Assembly: GCF_000379085.1 (NCBI RefSeq) | Contig: NZ_KB905379.1 | Coordinates: forward strand, 579,615 to 643,614 | Length of the DNA stretch: 64,000 bases | Source: Halomicrobium katesii DSM 19301 | Lineage (GTDB): Archaea > Halobacteriota > Halobacteria > Halobacteriales > Haloarculaceae | Direction: 5' to 3' | Part shown: positions 8,808 through 18,176 of the stretch, in pieces | Numbering within the stretch: position 1 is the first letter of the stretch | Layout: the number at the start of each line of letters is the position of its first letter | Program-made: the position numbers and the translations under genes | The notes under the pieces: generated by a model | Databases searched by the model: none | What the model was told of the DNA's origin: nothing | Seen by the model: only the letters and a program-made list of their open reading frames with translations

Positions 8808-10010
8808 TCAAAACAGGTCGTCGTCCGATCCCTCGGGCTCTGCGTCGCTGTCGGTCGTCGTCGAGTCTGGAGCGGGCGCGTCCGTCGACACGTCGCCGGA
8901 CGGCTCCTCGTGGCCGTTGGTCGTCTGCTCGGTCGCGGGCGTCGTCTCGGCGGCCCCTTCTGGGGACTCCGCGCCCGACTCGTCCGCTCCGGCGTCCGAG
9001 TCGGGGGCGTCGGGCGAGACGGCCGGCACCTCCACGCGGTCCAGCGCGTCGCGGACGACATCGGCGGCCTCGGTACCCTCGACGGTGGCGTTCGTCGAGA
9101 GCACGACGCGGTGGGCCATCGTCGCCACGGCGAGGCGTTTCACGTCGTCCGGGACGACGTAGTCCCGACCCGCGAGGACGGCGCTGGCACGCGCCGCCTC
9201 GAACACTCGCTGGACGCCACGGGGAGAGACGCCGACCTCGGACCGCTCGTCGGCCCGCGTCTCTCGGGCGATGTCGACGATGTACCGTCGGACCGGCACC
9301 CGAACCGAGACGTCCTCGGCGAGGTCCTGTAGCTCGCGGACGGTGGCCTCCTCGATCACCGGCTCGACGCTCGGGGCGAGCGTCCGGCGCTTCGCTCGCC
9401 GGTCGAGTAGCTCCATCTCGCCGTCGACCGAGGGGTACCCCAGCGAGGTCTTGACGCTGAAGCGGTCTCGCTGGGCCTCGGGCAGTCGGAAGGTCCCCTC
9501 CTGTTCGATCGGGTTCTGGGTCGCCACGACGACGAAGGGGTCGGGCAGTTCGTGTGTCGTCCCGTCGACGCTGACCTGTCCCTCCTCCATGGCCTCCAGC
9601 AGCGCCGACTGGGTCTTGGGCGGCGCGCGGTTGATCTCGTCGGCCAGCACGACGTTGGCGAAGATCGGCCCCGGAGCGAACTCGAAGGCACCCTCGTGTT
9701 CGTTGTAGACGTTCGAGCCGGTTACGTCCGCCGGCAGCAGGTCCGGCGTGAACTGGATGCGGGTGAACTCCAGGCCGAGCGCCTCTGCGAGGACGCGGGC
9801 AGTGACCGTCTTACCGGTGCCAGGCACGTCCTCCAGCAGGACGTGTCCCTTCGCGAGGACGGCAGACAGGACTTCGCGGAGGACAGTGCGCTCGACGACG
9901 GCGGCTTCCTCGATACGCTCGACGACGGAGAGGCAGGTCTGAGCTCCATCTTCGACCGTGTCGCCGCCGGAATGGTGGACCATGCGCGGTGGCTCGTCGC
10001 CCGCCCCCAT
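8808..10010 (-). CDS. MoxR-family AAA+ ATPase
   Basis: 400 residues from the ATG at 10010, which overlaps the stop of the upstream gene by one base (TGATG); the much longer frame upstream is a shadow. Walker A is VPGTGKT (62-68), Walker B lies in VVLADEINRAPP, and the sensor 1 region reads VVATQNPIEQEG. The lid domain (about 230-310) is intact and is followed by an Asp/Glu/Thr/Pro-rich tail of about 90 residues found in haloarchaeal homologues. MoxR ATPases act as chaperones that mature or regulate partner proteins, usually with a DUF58 protein with VWA-like fold, which is encoded two genes upstream here. It is the last gene of a five-gene overlapping operon. Confidence 0.88.
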   Translation of the reverse strand: MGAGDEPPRMVHHSGGDTVEDGAQTCLSVVERIEEAAVVERTVLREVLSAVLAKGHVLLEDVPGTGKTVTARVLAEALGLEFTRIQFTPDLLPADVTGSNVYNEHEGAFEFAPGPIFANVVLADEINRAPPKTQSALLEAMEEGQVSVDGTTHELPDPFVVVATQNPIEQEGTFRLPEAQRDRFSVKTSLGYPSVDGEMELLDRRAKRRTLAPSVEPVIEEATVRELQDLAEDVSVRVPVRRYIVDIARETRADERSEVGVSPRGVQRVFEAARASAVLAGRDYVVPDDVKRLAVATMAHRVVLSTNATVEGTEAADVVRDALDRVEVPAVSPDAPDSDAGADESGAESPEGAAETTPATEQTTNGHEEPSGDVSTDAPAPDSTTTDSDAEPEGSDDDLF

Positions 10011-11542
10011 CAATCTCTCCCTTCCCCGGCGACGTATCCCCGCAGCGGCGTCAGTAGCACCAGGACGCCGAAGACGGCCAGCGCGGCCGCGACGGTCGCC
10101 GCGACCTCGCCGGCCAGGGACGTGCGCACCACGTCGAGCAGGCTCAGCGAGAGCACCGCGATCGCTCCGAGAGCGAGCGCGACGACGGCGTGGAACAGCT
10201 CTAGCCGTCTCGTCTCGGGGAGGTGGCCCAGTTCCGCGGTGACGCCCAGCCCGAACGAGGACACGTCCCAGACGACCATCGCGACCACGGCCGCCGCGAG
10301 GACGAGCGGCGTCGGCACTCCGGTGAGGGCCGCGCCGATCGTGGCGAGGACCATCCCACCGGCCGCGAGCGCCGGACCGCCCGCCCGCTCGGGGACCAGC
10401 GAGAGGTACTGCGCGGCGACGAGCGTCCAGCCAAGCAGGGAGAGCGCGATCGGGCCAAGCACCAGGAACGCCACGAGGACGATGGGCGGTGCGCCGCCGG
10501 GCACCGGGATCAGCGACAGGGCGAAGGGGAGGAATCCGAGCACGAGCACCAGCCCCGCCGCGACGGGCGCGAGCAAGCGGTTCGCCGTCGTGTCGACCGG
10601 GCGGGTCAGCCGGCGCAGCGCGAGCGCGACCACTCCGAGCGCGAGCGTCACCACGCCGACGCCGAGGACGGCGACGACCGGGATCGGCGTCGCGAGCACG
10701 GGAAAGAGCAGTCGGGCCGGCGGGAAGAGCGCGTACACCGCGTCGAACCACCCCAGGAACCAGGCGGGGAGAACACAGAGCACGGCGACGAGGGTGCCGA
10801 TCAGGACCACGGTCGTGGCGCGTCTGACCTGCCCGAGTCGTCTGTCGACGGCTCCACGGCGCTTTCGGGGCGTGAGCTGTCGGATCGGCAGCCAGCGCAG
10901 CCCCAGTCGGACGGAGAGGACGCCGACGAAGACGACGACGAGGAACGTCGAGAGCGCCGCGGTCGGATCGGAGCCGCTCCCGGCCGAACCGACCACAGCG
11001 CGAACGACCAGGACGGCTCCGCCCACCACGAGCACGACGATCCCCCAGCCGACCATCGAGAGGTAGGTCAGCCCCTCCTGGAACAGCGCCGGGCGGACGG
11101 CCGACGCGCTGGTCGTGTCCGTCCACGTGCTCCCGAGCGCGACCAGTGCCACGGCGAAGCCGCCGAAGAAGACGCCGTAGGCCGGGCTGGTGACCAGCAG
11201 CGCCGCGAGACCGGCCACCAGCGCCGCACCGGCCGGCAGGAAGCAGATCTGCCCGACGAACAGCGACACGAACCGCTCGCGGGTCAGCAGCGCGAGTCCG
11301 GCGGTCAGTAGCCCGGTGACGGTACCGAAAGCGAGTGTCAGCCGACCCAGCCGGGCGCAGGCGGGGACGATCAGCGACGGCACCACCCCGTCGAACCGGA
11401 GGCCGTAGTTCCACGGACAGGTCGTCGCGACGACGAACAGCCCGAAGACCAGCAGGGACGCGATCGTCAGACTCGTCGCCCGCGGCCGCCCCTCGTCGCC
11501 GAGGGCGCTCGGCCGATCGAGACGGGGACCGAACAGCGCCAT
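10010..11542 (-). CDS. Polytopic membrane protein of the MoxR cluster (DUF7519-like)
   Basis: 510 residues with roughly 14 hydrophobic segments and short loops; the only sizeable soluble segment is a basic stretch around LTPRKRRGAVDRRLGQVRRA. No transporter signature or catalytic motif is apparent. It sits between the DUF58 gene (adjacent with zero spacing) and moxR (one-base overlap), so it is translated as part of the same unit. Haloarchaeal MoxR clusters regularly include a protein of this type, which I recall as DUF7519. A role as a membrane partner or substrate channel for the MoxR complex is an inference from position only. Confidence 0.7.
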   Translation of the reverse strand: MALFGPRLDRPSALGDEGRPRATSLTIASLLVFGLFVVATTCPWNYGLRFDGVVPSLIVPACARLGRLTLAFGTVTGLLTAGLALLTRERFVSLFVGQICFLPAGAALVAGLAALLVTSPAYGVFFGGFAVALVALGSTWTDTTSASAVRPALFQEGLTYLSMVGWGIVVLVVGGAVLVVRAVVGSAGSGSDPTAALSTFLVVVFVGVLSVRLGLRWLPIRQLTPRKRRGAVDRRLGQVRRATTVVLIGTLVAVLCVLPAWFLGWFDAVYALFPPARLLFPVLATPIPVVAVLGVGVVTLALGVVALALRRLTRPVDTTANRLLAPVAAGLVLVLGFLPFALSLIPVPGGAPPIVLVAFLVLGPIALSLLGWTLVAAQYLSLVPERAGGPALAAGGMVLATIGAALTGVPTPLVLAAAVVAMVVWDVSSFGLGVTAELGHLPETRRLELFHAVVALALGAIAVLSLSLLDVVRTSLAGEVAATVAAALAVFGVLVLLTPLRGYVAGEGRD

Positions 11543-12853
11543 CTACGGGACCCCCCCAGCGCCGGTCGGACGCTGACTCGGCAGCCGTGCGTCGGCCGCG
11601 AACGCGTACGCCAGCGCCATCGGGAGCGGCGTCCCCCGTCGCCAGTCCGTCGCGCGCGCGCCGGTCGCCTGACAGCGAGCCAGTCGCGTGTACCGCTGGA
11701 CCTGTTCGAACTGTCCGCCGACGGTGTTGTCCGTCACCACGTCCGGCGAGAGGACGACGGCGGGGTACCCCTGCGAGCGCCACGCCTGTACGGCCTCGAC
11801 GGGCAGATCGTCGAGCAGCGGCGAGAACAGTGCCAGCTGTGCGCCCGGCGGTACCAGGTCGAGCAGCTCGGCCAGCTGGCGGTCGGTGTCGGGCGCGCCG
11901 CCGGTCACCGCCGTCGCCGTCCGGAAGTAGTCGATCGCTCGGGACCGCTGCCCGTCGCCGCTCTCGGGGGCCAGCCAGTGGAGTCCGGCCGGCCCCGGAC
12001 CGTCGGCTCCGATCACCGCGACGCCGACGTCGTGACCGCTGGCGACGAAGTCGGTGACCGCGTGGGTCGCCGCGTAGGCGGACAGTTCGACGGCCGTGGG
12101 TCGGCCGGGACCCGCCGAGACGCGACTGATGCGGCGAGCGTCGACGACGAGGACGACCGAGGCCGCCCGGCGGCGCTCGTAGTCGATCGTCGTCAGCTCG
12201 CCGGTCTTGGCGTACGTCCGCCAGTCGATCCGGCGCGCGTCGTCGCCGCGCCGGTACTCCCGAGTCGAGTGGAAGGTGAGTCCCTCGCCCGGTTCGTCGG
12301 TCGTCAGGTCGCCGACGAACTGCGCGCCCTGGTCGTCGATCGGTGGCGCGTCCGCGTCGAGGCGGCAGACGAGCCGTGTGTCGCCCGACACCGTCGGGCG
12401 CAGCGTCGTGACGCTCGTGCCCCCGAGGCTCCGGACCCTGACACGCGGGGGTTCGAACTCGTGGACGCCGCGGCGAGCGACCAGCGCGTACTCGATCGTC
12501 GTCGTCGCGCCGGGTTCGAGCGCCACGCCCGTCCGGGGAGAGCCACGCGTCACCGCCAGGTCCGCCGGGACGGCGTCGACGACGCGGAGGTCGGACACCG
12601 GCCGGTCGCCCTCGTTAGTCAGTTCGAGCGTGACGTGGACCGGCGTCCCCGGCGGCGACAGCTCCGGCTCGACGTGGCGAGTGACCGAGAGCGAGACCGA
12701 ACCGGGACCGCTCGTGACCAGCGAGTACGCGAAATACACCAGCGGAACGACCGCGGCGAGGAGCAACGCGCCGTTGCGGGCCACGAGCCCGGCCGCAGCG
12801 AACAGCGTCGCCGCCGCCACCGTCGCCCGCCAGCGCGTCGACTGCCGGCTCAT
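11543..12853 (-). CDS. DUF58 protein of the MoxR cluster
   Basis: 436 residues. Two hydrophobic helices at about 12-46 are followed by an immunoglobulin-like extracellular or membrane-proximal region (about 50-160) and then the DUF58 signature around REYRRGDDARRIDW (198-211) with the following WRTYAKTGEL. The C-terminal part has a VWA-like pattern (VVLVVDARR). DUF58 proteins are the standard genetic partner of MoxR ATPases and are thought to assemble or regulate envelope complexes. Its start overlaps the stop of the upstream gene in an ATGA arrangement. Confidence in the family is high; the cellular target is unknown. Confidence 0.85.
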   Translation of the reverse strand: MSRQSTRWRATVAAATLFAAAGLVARNGALLLAAVVPLVYFAYSLVTSGPGSVSLSVTRHVEPELSPPGTPVHVTLELTNEGDRPVSDLRVVDAVPADLAVTRGSPRTGVALEPGATTTIEYALVARRGVHEFEPPRVRVRSLGGTSVTTLRPTVSGDTRLVCRLDADAPPIDDQGAQFVGDLTTDEPGEGLTFHSTREYRRGDDARRIDWRTYAKTGELTTIDYERRRAASVVLVVDARRISRVSAGPGRPTAVELSAYAATHAVTDFVASGHDVGVAVIGADGPGPAGLHWLAPESGDGQRSRAIDYFRTATAVTGGAPDTDRQLAELLDLVPPGAQLALFSPLLDDLPVEAVQAWRSQGYPAVVLSPDVVTDNTVGGQFEQVQRYTRLARCQATGARATDWRRGTPLPMALAYAFAADARLPSQRPTGAGGVP

Positions 12854-13728
12854 CGCGCACCACCGTCCGTGGCGAAGCGGTCCCGCTCTCCGGCGTCCCC
12901 ACTCCCGTCGGATTCTCGGGCCGGCTCGTCTGCGTCGCCGTCCGCGTCGGCCGGCTCGACACCGACCGCGACCCCGCGGGCCTCGCTACCGGGCGGTCGC
13001 GGGCCGCGGGCAGTCGCCAGCGGATCGACGGCGCGCTGGACGGTGCCGTCGACGCCGCGCTGGAGGTCTTCGAGTCGGGGCTGGCTGACCGGGACCGAGC
13101 GGGGCGCGTTCTGGCCCGGCACCGTCGGCACCGCGTCGTCGGCCGCCTCTGCGACGGCCTGGACGGCGATCTGGAGGTGTCGCCTGACGACGCGCTCCGG
13201 GAAGAGCCAGGCCTCGATCCGGGCTCGCAGCGAACGCGGGGGCGGGTCGACGCCCGGATCGAGCACGGCGGCCCCGATCTGGTGGTCGGTCCAGCTCCCA
13301 GCAGCCAGCGACTCCTCGACGGCGGCGCGATCGCCCTCTCGGATCACCAGCGCGTCGACGAGCGCGCGCCTGAGAACCAGCCGAACGGTGTCGTAGCCGG
13401 CCTCGACCGTCCCTTCGGAGCGCGCCGTCTGACCGGCGTCCGCGAGGACGGCCCCGAAGGACTCGCCCGAGAGGGCGTCCTCGCCGCGGCTCCGCTCCGG
13501 CGCGCGGTCGAAGAGCGCGCCGTCGTCGGTCCACGGCGGCGGCAGGGCCAGCCCGTCACCGCCCGGCGAGGCGAGCAGCTTCCAGAGCGCCACGCCGACG
13601 CCGAAGATCGCGAGCAGCGCGACGGCGCTGGCGACGATCGTCTCTGCCGTCTCCGGAACGCCGACCGCGAGCGCGACGGCTCCGAGGAGGATCGACGCGA
13701 CGCCGCCGCCGACGGCGAGGCGGTTCAC
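12850..13728 (-). CDS. MoxR-cluster membrane protein (DUF7269-like)
   Basis: 292 residues from a GTG at 13728 that overlaps the previous stop as GTGA. Two transmembrane helices (about 4-22 and 28-48) lead into a cytoplasmic region of about 230 residues, ending in an Asp/Glu-rich tail. No known enzymatic motif is seen. Homologues with this layout lie in the same place in other haloarchaeal moxR clusters; I recall them as DUF7269. The four-base overlap on both sides means obligate co-expression with the DUF4129 and DUF58 proteins. The longer upstream frame is a shadow of the DUF4129 gene. Confidence 0.65.
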   Translation of the reverse strand: MNRLAVGGGVASILLGAVALAVGVPETAETIVASAVALLAIFGVGVALWKLLASPGGDGLALPPPWTDDGALFDRAPERSRGEDALSGESFGAVLADAGQTARSEGTVEAGYDTVRLVLRRALVDALVIREGDRAAVEESLAAGSWTDHQIGAAVLDPGVDPPPRSLRARIEAWLFPERVVRRHLQIAVQAVAEAADDAVPTVPGQNAPRSVPVSQPRLEDLQRGVDGTVQRAVDPLATARGPRPPGSEARGVAVGVEPADADGDADEPARESDGSGDAGERDRFATDGGAR

Positions 13729-15509
13729 GCCGACCCCCCCTCGGAGTCGTCGCGTATCTCCTCCAGGGCCGCGCGAGCCCGCGCTACCTGTCCGTCGGTG
13801 AGCGACTCGTCGCCGTACTCGACGGCCCGGAACGTGTCGGTCAGTTCGCGGACCGGCTCGGGCGAGAGGCCGCGATCGATCGCCCGACGAGAGACCTCGC
13901 CGGCCGTGCGCCGCGGCCACGTCTCTGGGGCGACCCGACCGGCGAACGCACGCCACACGCGGCGGAACTGTGCGCGCCGCGAGAGCGTCGTCTCGTCGTC
14001 CGCGTCTCCGGATTCGCCCGCGAGGTCGTCGCGGTCGCTCTCGCCGGCACCCAGCCGGCTCGGCCTACGGGCGAGAGCGCGGACGAGCGCGAGCAGGCGG
14101 GCGGGAAGCGACGCGAGCCAGCGGCCGGCGTCCGCGAGCGGCGTCGCGTCTGGACCCGTCAGTCGGTCCCACAGACGCTGGAGGCGGCGTTCGAGGCTTC
14201 CGACGGCAGCTTCGAGTCGCCCGGACAGCCACAGGCCGTCGGAGACCAGTCGGCGGCCGAGACGGCGGAACCAGCCGGCGGTCGCTCGGGCCGCCTCGAC
14301 CGCGCTGTAGTCGCTCCGGAGGAAGGCGACGAGTCCGACGACCGCCAGCAGCGCCAGCGACCCCAGCAGCGCGATCGTGGGGCCAAAGCGGAGAAACACG
14401 TACGCGAGCGCCAGGACGCTGACGGCGACGCCGGAGCCGATCGCCACACCGCGGCGACCGGCGATCGAGTAGCCGGCCGCCGGCACGCCGACGAGCGCGA
14501 GGACGGCGAGGACGGTCAGCAGGATCGTCGGCGCGAACGCCAACAGGACCGGCGTGGTGGCCACCTGGTCGGCCGTCGCGACGGTGAGCCGTGCCGTCGG
14601 GTCGGCCGGGAGCGTCATCTCGACGTGGCCGTCCGCGTCCGTCCGACCCAGTCGCTCGCCGCCGACCAGCGCCGTGGCGTTGACCGCCGGGCGGTCGCCG
14701 AGCCGGGCGACGACCGTCGCGTTCTGCCCCGGCAGCGCGAGCAGTGCATCGGTCCGTATCGTCGCGTCGAGGCGGAGCACGGCGATTTCGGTCTCGCGTT
14801 CGAAGGCCCCCCGTTCGACGTGGACGGTGAGCGTCCGGTCGCCCTCGATCGGCGCGCGAATCTCGATCGTGCCGTCCGCGTCGGTCCGTCCGATCGTCCG
14901 TCCGTCGACCGACACCGTCGCGTCGGCCACGGGGTTGCCCTGGATCGTCGCCCGCAGCGTCGTCGTCTCGCCGGGGTAGGGCTGTTCGTCGACCGAGAGA
15001 TCGATCCGGCCACGGACCGGGTACGCGCCCGACCCGTTCCGGGCCTGTTGCCGGGCCACGCCGTCGAGGGCGGCGACACCGAGGCCGGATCGGTCGACGG
15101 TCTTCAGCGGCGCGTCCGAGTCGCCGGTGTCGATGCTGGCCTCACAGCTGCCCCCGCCGGGCAGTTCGACCCGGACCTGCAGGATCTGTTCGTAGGGGAC
15201 GGTGCCGGCGACCCGTCCGTCCTCGTCGGTCCGGCCGACGCGTTCGCCGTTGAACCACACCGGGGAGTCCGACACCGGCTCCTCGTCGTACAGAACCGTC
15301 GTGGTGAGTTCGTGTCCGGCGACCGGATCCTCGGAGAAGAGGATCTGGCAGTCCGACTCCCCGCTCAGGAACTCCGGGGGCGTCGGCTGTGGTGCCGTGG
15401 CCGGCATGGCGGCCGCGGCGACGAGGAGGCCGACGACACACGTCGCCACGATCAGGAGCTGTCGGGTCGGGGCGTTCGTCCGGGCGGCGGTGCGGTGCGT
15501 AGGGACCAT
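13725..15509 (-). CDS. DUF4129 protein with three Ig-like repeats, first gene of the MoxR operon
   Basis: 594 residues. An N-terminal hydrophobic helix (about 17-40) acts as signal or anchor. The extracellular part has three carboxypeptidase-regulatory-like or Ig-like units marked by the repeated pattern GRTDxDG (RVGRTDEDGR, TIGRTDADGT, RLGRTDADGH). Three to four transmembrane helices follow (about 330-420), and the C-terminus (about 520-590) is a DUF4129 domain containing FRRVWRAFAGRV. DUF4129 is often fused to transglutaminase in bacterial MoxR clusters; no transglutaminase Cys-His-Asp is visible here. As first gene it likely carries the operon promoter. The repeats suggest surface protein or glycan contact, which is inferred. 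Confidence 0.75.
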   Translation of the reverse strand: MVPTHRTAARTNAPTRQLLIVATCVVGLLVAAAAMPATAPQPTPPEFLSGESDCQILFSEDPVAGHELTTTVLYDEEPVSDSPVWFNGERVGRTDEDGRVAGTVPYEQILQVRVELPGGGSCEASIDTGDSDAPLKTVDRSGLGVAALDGVARQQARNGSGAYPVRGRIDLSVDEQPYPGETTTLRATIQGNPVADATVSVDGRTIGRTDADGTIEIRAPIEGDRTLTVHVERGAFERETEIAVLRLDATIRTDALLALPGQNATVVARLGDRPAVNATALVGGERLGRTDADGHVEMTLPADPTARLTVATADQVATTPVLLAFAPTILLTVLAVLALVGVPAAGYSIAGRRGVAIGSGVAVSVLALAYVFLRFGPTIALLGSLALLAVVGLVAFLRSDYSAVEAARATAGWFRRLGRRLVSDGLWLSGRLEAAVGSLERRLQRLWDRLTGPDATPLADAGRWLASLPARLLALVRALARRPSRLGAGESDRDDLAGESGDADDETTLSRRAQFRRVWRAFAGRVAPETWPRRTAGEVSRRAIDRGLSPEPVRELTDTFRAVEYGDESLTDGQVARARAALEEIRDDSEGGSA

Positions 15510-15676
15510 GGTCTCAGTGGGTCGCCGCCGCGCGGGGAGGGCAGCCGGGCGGCCCGGCGAGACGGCGGACGACTGCTCTATTGCACGTCTCGGATTCGGG
15601 TGCAAAGAAATCCCCGGTCCAGTCGGCGGTCGGACCGACCGAAGGGTATTTTCAGAACCGCACCCAAACGGGCTCC

Positions 15677-16222
15677 ATGCGCGTTCGTGAGTGGGACGAC
15701 ATCCTCGAAGACGTGGTCGAATCGAACGCCGATCCCGGTGGCTGGCAGGCCGTCGGCGGCGACCGCGCGAGCGGCATCGGCGAAGACCTCTACATCGGCC
15801 ACCCGGCTGCCGGCGTCTTCCAGCTCAAGACCTACGCCAAGAACCCCTACGACGTGCAGGGCGTGGGATCGCAGGTGGCTCGCCGGATAGACGACGAGCT
15901 CGATCCGCTGTTTCCCGAGCAGGGGACCGGTGCCTTCGGCGTCCAACAGCCCGTCGAGGACGAAGACGCGGCCGAAGAGACGGCGAAGGAACTGGAGGCC
16001 GTCCTCGAAACCCACGCCGACGCGCCGACGACGCCCGACGCGCTGTTCGAGGACGTGATGGACGCGCTGGACTCGCCGGCCTACGGGCCGATGGACTTCG
16101 ACCACTACGACCGTCCCGAGGAGATGGACGAGCTGACCGACACCTTCGACGAGGCCGAGGAGTTGCTCGAAGCCGAGTTCGAGGACGTCGTCGACGAGGA
16201 CGTTGGCAGGGGCTTTCACTGA
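15677..16222 (+). CDS. Conserved acidic halophile protein, unknown function
   Basis: 181 residues from the ATG at 15677, chosen because MRVREWDDIL starts a coherent acidic protein while the upstream extension is basic. No transmembrane segment or known motif is seen. A Gly-rich stretch with ASGIGEDLYIGHP (about 29-41) precedes a segment VFQLKTYAKNPYDVQG, and the rest is acidic and helical. The stop overlaps the start of a small membrane protein gene by one base, implying a two-gene operon. I do not recognise the family. Confidence 0.7.
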   Translation: MRVREWDDILEDVVESNADPGGWQAVGGDRASGIGEDLYIGHPAAGVFQLKTYAKNPYDVQGVGSQVARRIDDELDPLFPEQGTGAFGVQQPVEDEDAAEETAKELEAVLETHADAPTTPDALFEDVMDALDSPAYGPMDFDHYDRPEEMDELTDTFDEAEELLEAEFEDVVDEDVGRGFH

Positions 16223-16452
16223 TGGTCCAGCCCTCCGTCACGGACGAGGACCGGCGGTCGTTCCTCCTGAAGTTCCGCGTCGGCTTCGCCCTGTTCGTGG
16301 GCGTGTCGATGGCACTCGTCGCGCTGAACGTCTCGGCCAGCCTCCCGACGATCGGCGGGGCCGGCGTCACTGGGACGGTCGCCGGTGCCGTGCTCGGCTG
16401 GTGGGTGTTCCCCGACAGCGTGGCGCTTGGCTTCGTGAACCGTCGTCGCTGA
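16222..16452 (+). CDS. Small two-helix membrane protein
   Basis: 76 residues, starting at the ATG that shares one base with the previous stop (TGATG). Two hydrophobic segments (about 20-40 and 43-70) are joined by a short loop, with a basic RRR C-terminus predicted inside. Translation is probably coupled to the upstream acidic protein, so the pair may form a membrane-recruited complex. Function is unknown. Confidence 0.65.
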   Translation: MVQPSVTDEDRRSFLLKFRVGFALFVGVSMALVALNVSASLPTIGGAGVTGTVAGAVLGWWVFPDSVALGFVNRRR

Positions 16453-16470
16453 GACGACCGACGACTCGTT

Positions 16471-17106
16471 TCACTCGCCGTGCCGGAGGCCGTCGAGCAT
16501 CGCGAAGACGTGTGTCTCTTCGCCGGAGAGTTGCTGTGGGTAGAGCCCCAGCGCCACGACGTAGTCCCCGTCGTGTTTCACCGTCGTCACGTGAATGTAC
16601 ACGTCGATGGACTGCCCGCCCAGCTCTGCCGTCCCCTCGTACTTCTCGACGCCCGCCTCGGTTCCGAGGACCGTGTGCGTCCGATTTTCGACCCGTTGGC
16701 CGACGCTGAGGCCGTCGTAGTTGGAGCCAAACTGCGATAGCAGCTCGCGGTTGGACATGTCACTGATCGGGTTGAACGTCTGCGAGGCGACGCTCACCTC
16801 CGGGCTGGAGAACGTGGCGAACACCGCCGCCCGCTGTTCGCCCAGCGGGCCGAGGTCGATCGAGCGCTCGTACTGCGCGAGGTGGTTCGTCACGTTGACT
16901 TGCCGGCTCTGGCCCGCGACGGTGAACTCCCGAGAGACCGTCTGGCTCTCGTTGAGGGTCTGCTCGTAGCCGGTTTCCGAGAGGGCCTCGTCGCCGACGC
17001 TCGCGGGTACGGATTCGAACGCGAGCGCTTCGTCGCCGATGAGAAAGCCACAGCCGGCCGTGGTCGCGACGAGCGCGACCGACAGGAGAATCGCCAGTGT
17101 GCGCAT
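16471..17106 (-). CDS. Lipoprotein, DUF6517-like
   Basis: 211 residues. The N-terminus is a lipoprotein signal: a hydrophobic core (about 4-17) ending with the lipobox TTAGC, giving Cys19 as the lipidation site. The mature part is beta-rich with two halves: FTVAGQSRQVNVTNHLAQYE (about 60-80) and VEKYEGTAELGGQSIDVYIH (about 153-172). Several Asn-x-Ser/Thr sites suit N-glycosylation on the cell surface. Homologues are widespread in haloarchaea, which I recall as DUF6517, and have no known function. Expressed as a single gene, convergent with the small membrane protein. Confidence 0.75.
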   Translation of the reverse strand: MRTLAILLSVALVATTAGCGFLIGDEALAFESVPASVGDEALSETGYEQTLNESQTVSREFTVAGQSRQVNVTNHLAQYERSIDLGPLGEQRAAVFATFSSPEVSVASQTFNPISDMSNRELLSQFGSNYDGLSVGQRVENRTHTVLGTEAGVEKYEGTAELGGQSIDVYIHVTTVKHDGDYVVALGLYPQQLSGEETHVFAMLDGLRHGE

Positions 17107-17154
17107 ACAGATGAGTTCGCGCCAGCGACCATATGCTTGCTGGCCATCGGAACC

Positions 17155-18108
17155 TCACGGGTCGACGCGACGGAGCCACGCGGCGGGGTCGTCCAACTCG
17201 GCGTCGGTCGGCAGCGAGTCGGGACCGTCCCAGACCGCGCCGGCCCCCGCGACGCCGCGCTCGTCCGCGACGGCGTCGAAGAAGGCCTTGCCCCGTTCGT
17301 ACTGGCGGCGCTTCATCCCCAGCCCGAGCAGCCTGCGGACCAGCTTCGCGACCGGTCCCTGGCCGCCTCTGCGCTCGTCGAGCTTGCGCCGGAGGTCGTC
17401 GTACTCGTCGTCGAAGGCGCGATCCATGACGAGTTCGGCGTACCCTTCGACGGCCGTCATCGTCGTGTCGAGCTCGCCCAGCGAAGCCCGGTCGATCGAG
17501 CCCTCGGTGAGCGCGCCGATGGCGTCTTCCATCGTCGACTCCAGGTGATCGGAGAGCCACGGGGCCGCGCCGAACTCCGCGGCGTGGGCGACCTCGTGGA
17601 AGGCGATCCAGCGGCGGAAGCGGTCGGGGTCGACGGCGAGTGTCGACGCGACCCGTTCGATGTTCGGGTGGACGAAGTACAGCGCGTGGTCGTCGCCGTC
17701 GTCGGCCAGCAAAAGCGGGTCGTACTGCCCGAGGACGTTCCGGCCCAAAAACGAGAGCGCGAACGCCATCGAGCCGGTGTTGGCGACGCGGGCGACGCCC
17801 GGCATGAGGTCGGCTCGCTGTTCGATCGGGCGCATCACCCGCTCGAAGGTCTCGACGTTGGCGTCGATCCAGTGGTGGCGGTTCTGGATCTCGACGGTCG
17901 CCGGGAGGTCGAAGCCGACGTCGGCGACGTCGCGAACGCGGTCGCGAGCGGCACGCACGTCGTCGGCGTAGGCCGCCTCCTGCCGATCGGTGAGTGCCAG
18001 CGAGCCGGGATCGGTCGAGCTCTTGGCCGCCGACGCGACGGCGTCCCAGTCGATCGGTCCGTCACCGGAGGCCCCGGCGACGGCCTGCACGCTGTGGTAC
18101 AATCCCAT
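17155..18108 (-). CDS. Zinc-dependent metalloprotease-like protein (DUF2342 family)
   Basis: 317 residues from the ATG at 18108; a longer frame exists but MGLYHSVQAV is the usual N-terminus. The zincin motif FHEVAHAAEF (about 190-199) with HExxH-type spacing is present, and a downstream ExY/EGYAELVMD segment (about 238-246) can provide the third ligand. The family, found in actinobacteria and haloarchaea, was named coenzyme F420 biosynthesis-associated because of gene neighbours. Proteolysis has not been well established and the substrate is unknown. Single gene here, with no F420 genes in sight. Confidence 0.8.
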   Translation of the reverse strand: MGLYHSVQAVAGASGDGPIDWDAVASAAKSSTDPGSLALTDRQEAAYADDVRAARDRVRDVADVGFDLPATVEIQNRHHWIDANVETFERVMRPIEQRADLMPGVARVANTGSMAFALSFLGRNVLGQYDPLLLADDGDDHALYFVHPNIERVASTLAVDPDRFRRWIAFHEVAHAAEFGAAPWLSDHLESTMEDAIGALTEGSIDRASLGELDTTMTAVEGYAELVMDRAFDDEYDDLRRKLDERRGGQGPVAKLVRRLLGLGMKRRQYERGKAFFDAVADERGVAGAGAVWDGPDSLPTDAELDDPAAWLRRVDP

Positions 18109-18176
18109 ACGCGCACAAGGCGACGAGTCGGAATAGGCCTTCTCCCCGTGGCCCATCCCCGTCTTCGGACTCCGAA

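Noticed and set aside
10011..11783. Extension of the moxR frame to a 991-residue protein
   Set aside because: The extension is the shadow of the polytopic membrane gene and DUF58 gene; MoxR begins at 10010 by family length and TGATG coupling.
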